Origin: GCA-002712965 sp913048525
GTDB lineage: Bacteria > Chloroflexota > Dehalococcoidia > Lucifugimonadales > UBA826
Assembly (NCBI GenBank): GCA_913048525.1
Contig: CAJWWP010000017.1
Coordinates: forward strand, 1-34,516
Direction of reading: 5' to 3'
DNA: 34,516 nucleotides
Shown here: in pieces, positions 32,625 to 34,516 of the stretch
Layout of the letters: every line of letters starts with the position of its first letter
Position numbering within the stretch: position 1 is the first letter of the stretch
Notes under the pieces: model-generated
Told to the model about the DNA's origin: nothing
What the model saw: only the letters and a program-made list of their open reading frames with translations
The model's database searches: none
Made by a program: the position numbers and the translations under genes

Positions 32625-33332
32625 ATGATTAAAGCAGTTTTTTTTGACCTATATGGGACCCTCGCAGGGTTTAGTCCCTCCCGATATGAGATTCAGTCGG
32701 CTGCCTGCAGGCAGTTTGGTATTACATTAACGGAGCAGGGAACACTCAGAGGTTATGGAGATGCAGATGCTTTTATGACTCGTCAAAATGCCACATTTCC
32801 TCTCAGAGATATGGATGGGGAAGAAATTTATGAATTCTTTAAAAAATATGAAAGAAAAGTGATATATGGATCAGGAGTTGACGTTGATCTTGAAACAGCG
32901 GGTCAAATATGGAGAGCAGTCAGGGCCATTCCCTATGACATGGTGATATTCGATGATGTAGTGCATAACTTGGTGAATCTTAAAAATAGAGGTCTCACAT
33001 TGGGCTTAATATCTAATATGAATAGCCCTGGACAAGAGTTACTAAAAAAATTTGAACTTGAAAAACATATGGATTTTGCGGTCACGTCATACGAGGTCGG
33101 CACAGAGAAACCACACCCTAAAATATTTAAGAGGGCACTACGGTTATCAAGGTCAAGCGGTAATGAATCGGTCCACGTGGGAGATCAGATAGGATCGGAT
33201 GTTGATGGGGCTGAAAGAGCTGGCATATTACCTGTTCTTCTGGACAGAGATAGAAATCATACTTCCTTTAATAGGTTTCATCGAATAGAAAGTATGAATG
33301 AACTAGGGTCAGTATTAGATTCAATAGAATAA
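32625..33332 (+). CDS. HAD superfamily hydrolase (subfamily IA)
   Basis: This is a 235-residue HAD hydrolase. Motif I is FFDLYGTL with the nucleophile Asp8; the second acid of the usual DxD is Tyr10. Motif II is ISNMNS, motif III GTEKPHPKIF with Lys, and motif IV VGDQIGSDVDGAERAG. The cap inserts after motif I (subfamily IA). A phosphatase is likely; a haloacid dehalogenase is possible because that branch also has DLYGT. No ribosome-binding site precedes the ATG at 32625, and TATTAT lies 11-16 bases before it, so the message may be leaderless. It is convergent with mfd. Confidence 0.85.
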   Translation: MIKAVFFDLYGTLAGFSPSRYEIQSAACRQFGITLTEQGTLRGYGDADAFMTRQNATFPLRDMDGEEIYEFFKKYERKVIYGSGVDVDLETAGQIWRAVRAIPYDMVIFDDVVHNLVNLKNRGLTLGLISNMNSPGQELLKKFELEKHMDFAVTSYEVGTEKPHPKIFKRALRLSRSSGNESVHVGDQIGSDVDGAERAGILPVLLDRDRNHTSFNRFHRIESMNELGSVLDSIE

Positions 33333-33350
33333 ATATTTGAAGGGTTGTTT

Positions 33351-34516
33351 TTAGTTGGCAGCCACAGCGTCAAACAGCTGCTCATTCATGGCTGTTTGAA
33401 ATGCTGATAATTTTTCTACGTCCTCGAGAAGTTTTATTTCCCATTCATCGCCCAGGTCGTCTACCGTGGTTCTCAACTGTTTGTTGCCGATCATCCACCT
33501 ATCTCCTAGAAGTTTTGTGAGTGCAGGTCTCATTCCACTGACCTCATATGGGAATTGGAGTGTTATTTTCTCTCCTGTTTTAATTATTGAATCCGCTCCC
33601 ATATTTTGAGATTTCAGTTTTAACTTTGCTACATAGATAAGATTCGAAGCTTGCCATGGTAGTGGGCCAAATCTATCTCTAAGCTCGTTTTTCATTAATT
33701 CCAACTCCTCTTCGGTATCTGTTTTAACCAATCTCTGATAGAAGTCAAGTCGCGCCGTTAAATCTGATACATAATTTTGAGGGACACCGGCGGGAATTCT
33801 GAGGTCAACGTGCACTTTATTAGGAATGATATTTTCGGCTGTTTTTCCTGCTTTTTCTGCCTCTTGTTGTGCGCGCAAATCTTCTACGGCAGTAGCGAGA
33901 AGTCGAGTGTATAGATCGAATCCAACTGCATGAATGTGACCACTTTGTTCAGCGCCAAGTATGTTTCCTGCCCCTCTTATTTCCAGGTCTTTCATTGCGA
34001 TTTTAAATCCTGAACCCAGTTCAGTAGCTGAAAGCATGGCTTTTAACCTGCGTTCAGCCGGCTCCGACAGGCTTTTTGCTCTCGGTATGAGAAGGTATGA
34101 ATAGCCTCTTCTGGAACTTCGTCCAATCCGTCCTCGGAGTTGATACAGTTGGGCAAGTCCGAAATTATCGGATCTGTTCACTATCAGTGTATTTGCGTTT
34201 GGAATATCTAGTCCAGATTCTATTATGGTCGTGCAAATTAATACGTCTGTCTCTCCATTTGTGAATGCCAGCATAGATTTTTCCAGCTCACCCTCAGGCA
34301 TTTGTCCGTGTGCGATTCCTACACGTACCTCGGGCACAAGTGTCCGGATGTATTCCGACATATACTCAATATTGTAGACACGATTATGAAGGAAATAGAC
34401 CTGCCCATCTCTGTCCATCTCTCTCAATATTGCTTCTCTTATTAAGTCATCACTAAATTCGGAGACGTAGGTTTTAATCGGTAGTCTTTCTTCAGGCGCT
34501 GTTTCAATAGTACTCA
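33351..34516 (-). CDS. mfd: Transcription-repair coupling factor, C-terminal part (5' end missing)
   Basis: This is the C-terminal part of Mfd, which removes stalled RNA polymerase and recruits nucleotide excision repair. The frame is open to the right edge, reading STIETAPEERLPIKTYVSEF before REAILREMD, so the gene continues beyond the window; the apparent start at 34427 is internal. Visible: the second RecA-like helicase domain with VGIAHGQMPEGELE, CTTIIESGLDIPNANTLIV, QLRGRIGRS (motif VI), then the TRG region (RAKSLSEPAERRLKAM, DLEIRGAGNILGAEQSGHI) and the C-terminal D7 domain. The C-terminus ends normally (LFDAVAAN). The HAD gene converges on it; the stops are 18 bases apart. Confidence 0.94.
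   Translation of the reverse strand, partial: STIETAPEERLPIKTYVSEFSDDLIREAILREMDRDGQVYFLHNRVYNIEYMSEYIRTLVPEVRVGIAHGQMPEGELEKSMLAFTNGETDVLICTTIIESGLDIPNANTLIVNRSDNFGLAQLYQLRGRIGRSSRRGYSYLLIPRAKSLSEPAERRLKAMLSATELGSGFKIAMKDLEIRGAGNILGAEQSGHIHAVGFDLYTRLLATAVEDLRAQQEAEKAGKTAENIIPNKVHVDLRIPAGVPQNYVSDLTARLDFYQRLVKTDTEEELELMKNELRDRFGPLPWQASNLIYVAKLKLKSQNMGADSIIKTGEKITLQFPYEVSGMRPALTKLLGDRWMIGNKQLRTTVDDLGDEWEIKLLEDVEKLSAFQTAMNEQLFDAVAAN

Overview
The window looks like a chromosomal segment of a free-living, respiring bacterium, most likely a Chloroflexota relative (a marine SAR202/Dehalococcoidia-type lineage is my best guess). The lineage is inferred from three things: an alternative complex III operon with a separate Fe-S subunit gene, a B12-dependent class II ribonucleotide reductase, and a cell-division cluster with no murein genes next to it. 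No rRNA gene or other decisive taxonomic marker is present. Base composition is moderate to slightly AT-rich by eye. Genes are dense and many start with TTG or GTG. I see no insertion sequence, prophage, CRISPR array, tRNA or rRNA.

Layout. (1) 1-6450, plus strand: alternative complex III (molybdopterin-fold ActB, cut by the window edge; separate Fe-S protein; two NrfD-type membrane subunits; ActD; lipoprotein mono-haem cytochrome c ActE). This is the quinol:cytochrome c/oxidase oxidoreductase that replaces the bc1 complex. (2) acpS, on the opposite strand. (3) folD, then dnaJ-prmA-rsmE, on the plus strand. (4) A minus-strand run read moaB-trmD-argF-der-plsY-gpsA, covering molybdopterin, tRNA modification, arginine, ribosome assembly and phospholipid synthesis; plsY and gpsA are consecutive sources of phosphatidic acid precursors. 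(5) A plus-strand division cluster rsmH-ftsA-ftsZ, then a terminator and an NrdR-type promoter in front of nrdR and nrdJ. (6) A pdxA/pdxA2-type dehydrogenase after a perfect hairpin, then proC-yggT. (7) birA and a small PNPOx/DUF385-like gene on the minus strand, divergent from a thiamine-diphosphate enzyme, a TlpA-type thioredoxin and an alpha/beta hydrolase. (8) A minus-strand set: crotonase-fold enzyme, CoxG-like protein and HypE/AIR-synthase-like protein. (9) A HAD hydrolase and the 3' end of mfd, convergent and cut by the window edge.

Most of the window is housekeeping. I did not find a convincing undescribed multi-gene system. The points most worth a second look are: the promoter with two NrdR boxes, one in the -35/-10 spacer and one just downstream, spaced three helical turns apart; the split and rearranged alternative complex III operon; the rsmH-ftsA-ftsZ cluster without peptidoglycan genes; and several enzymes that lack the residues that would justify the obvious family name (crotonase without either catalytic Glu, HypE-like protein without the terminal Cys, a PdxA that looks more like PdxA2).
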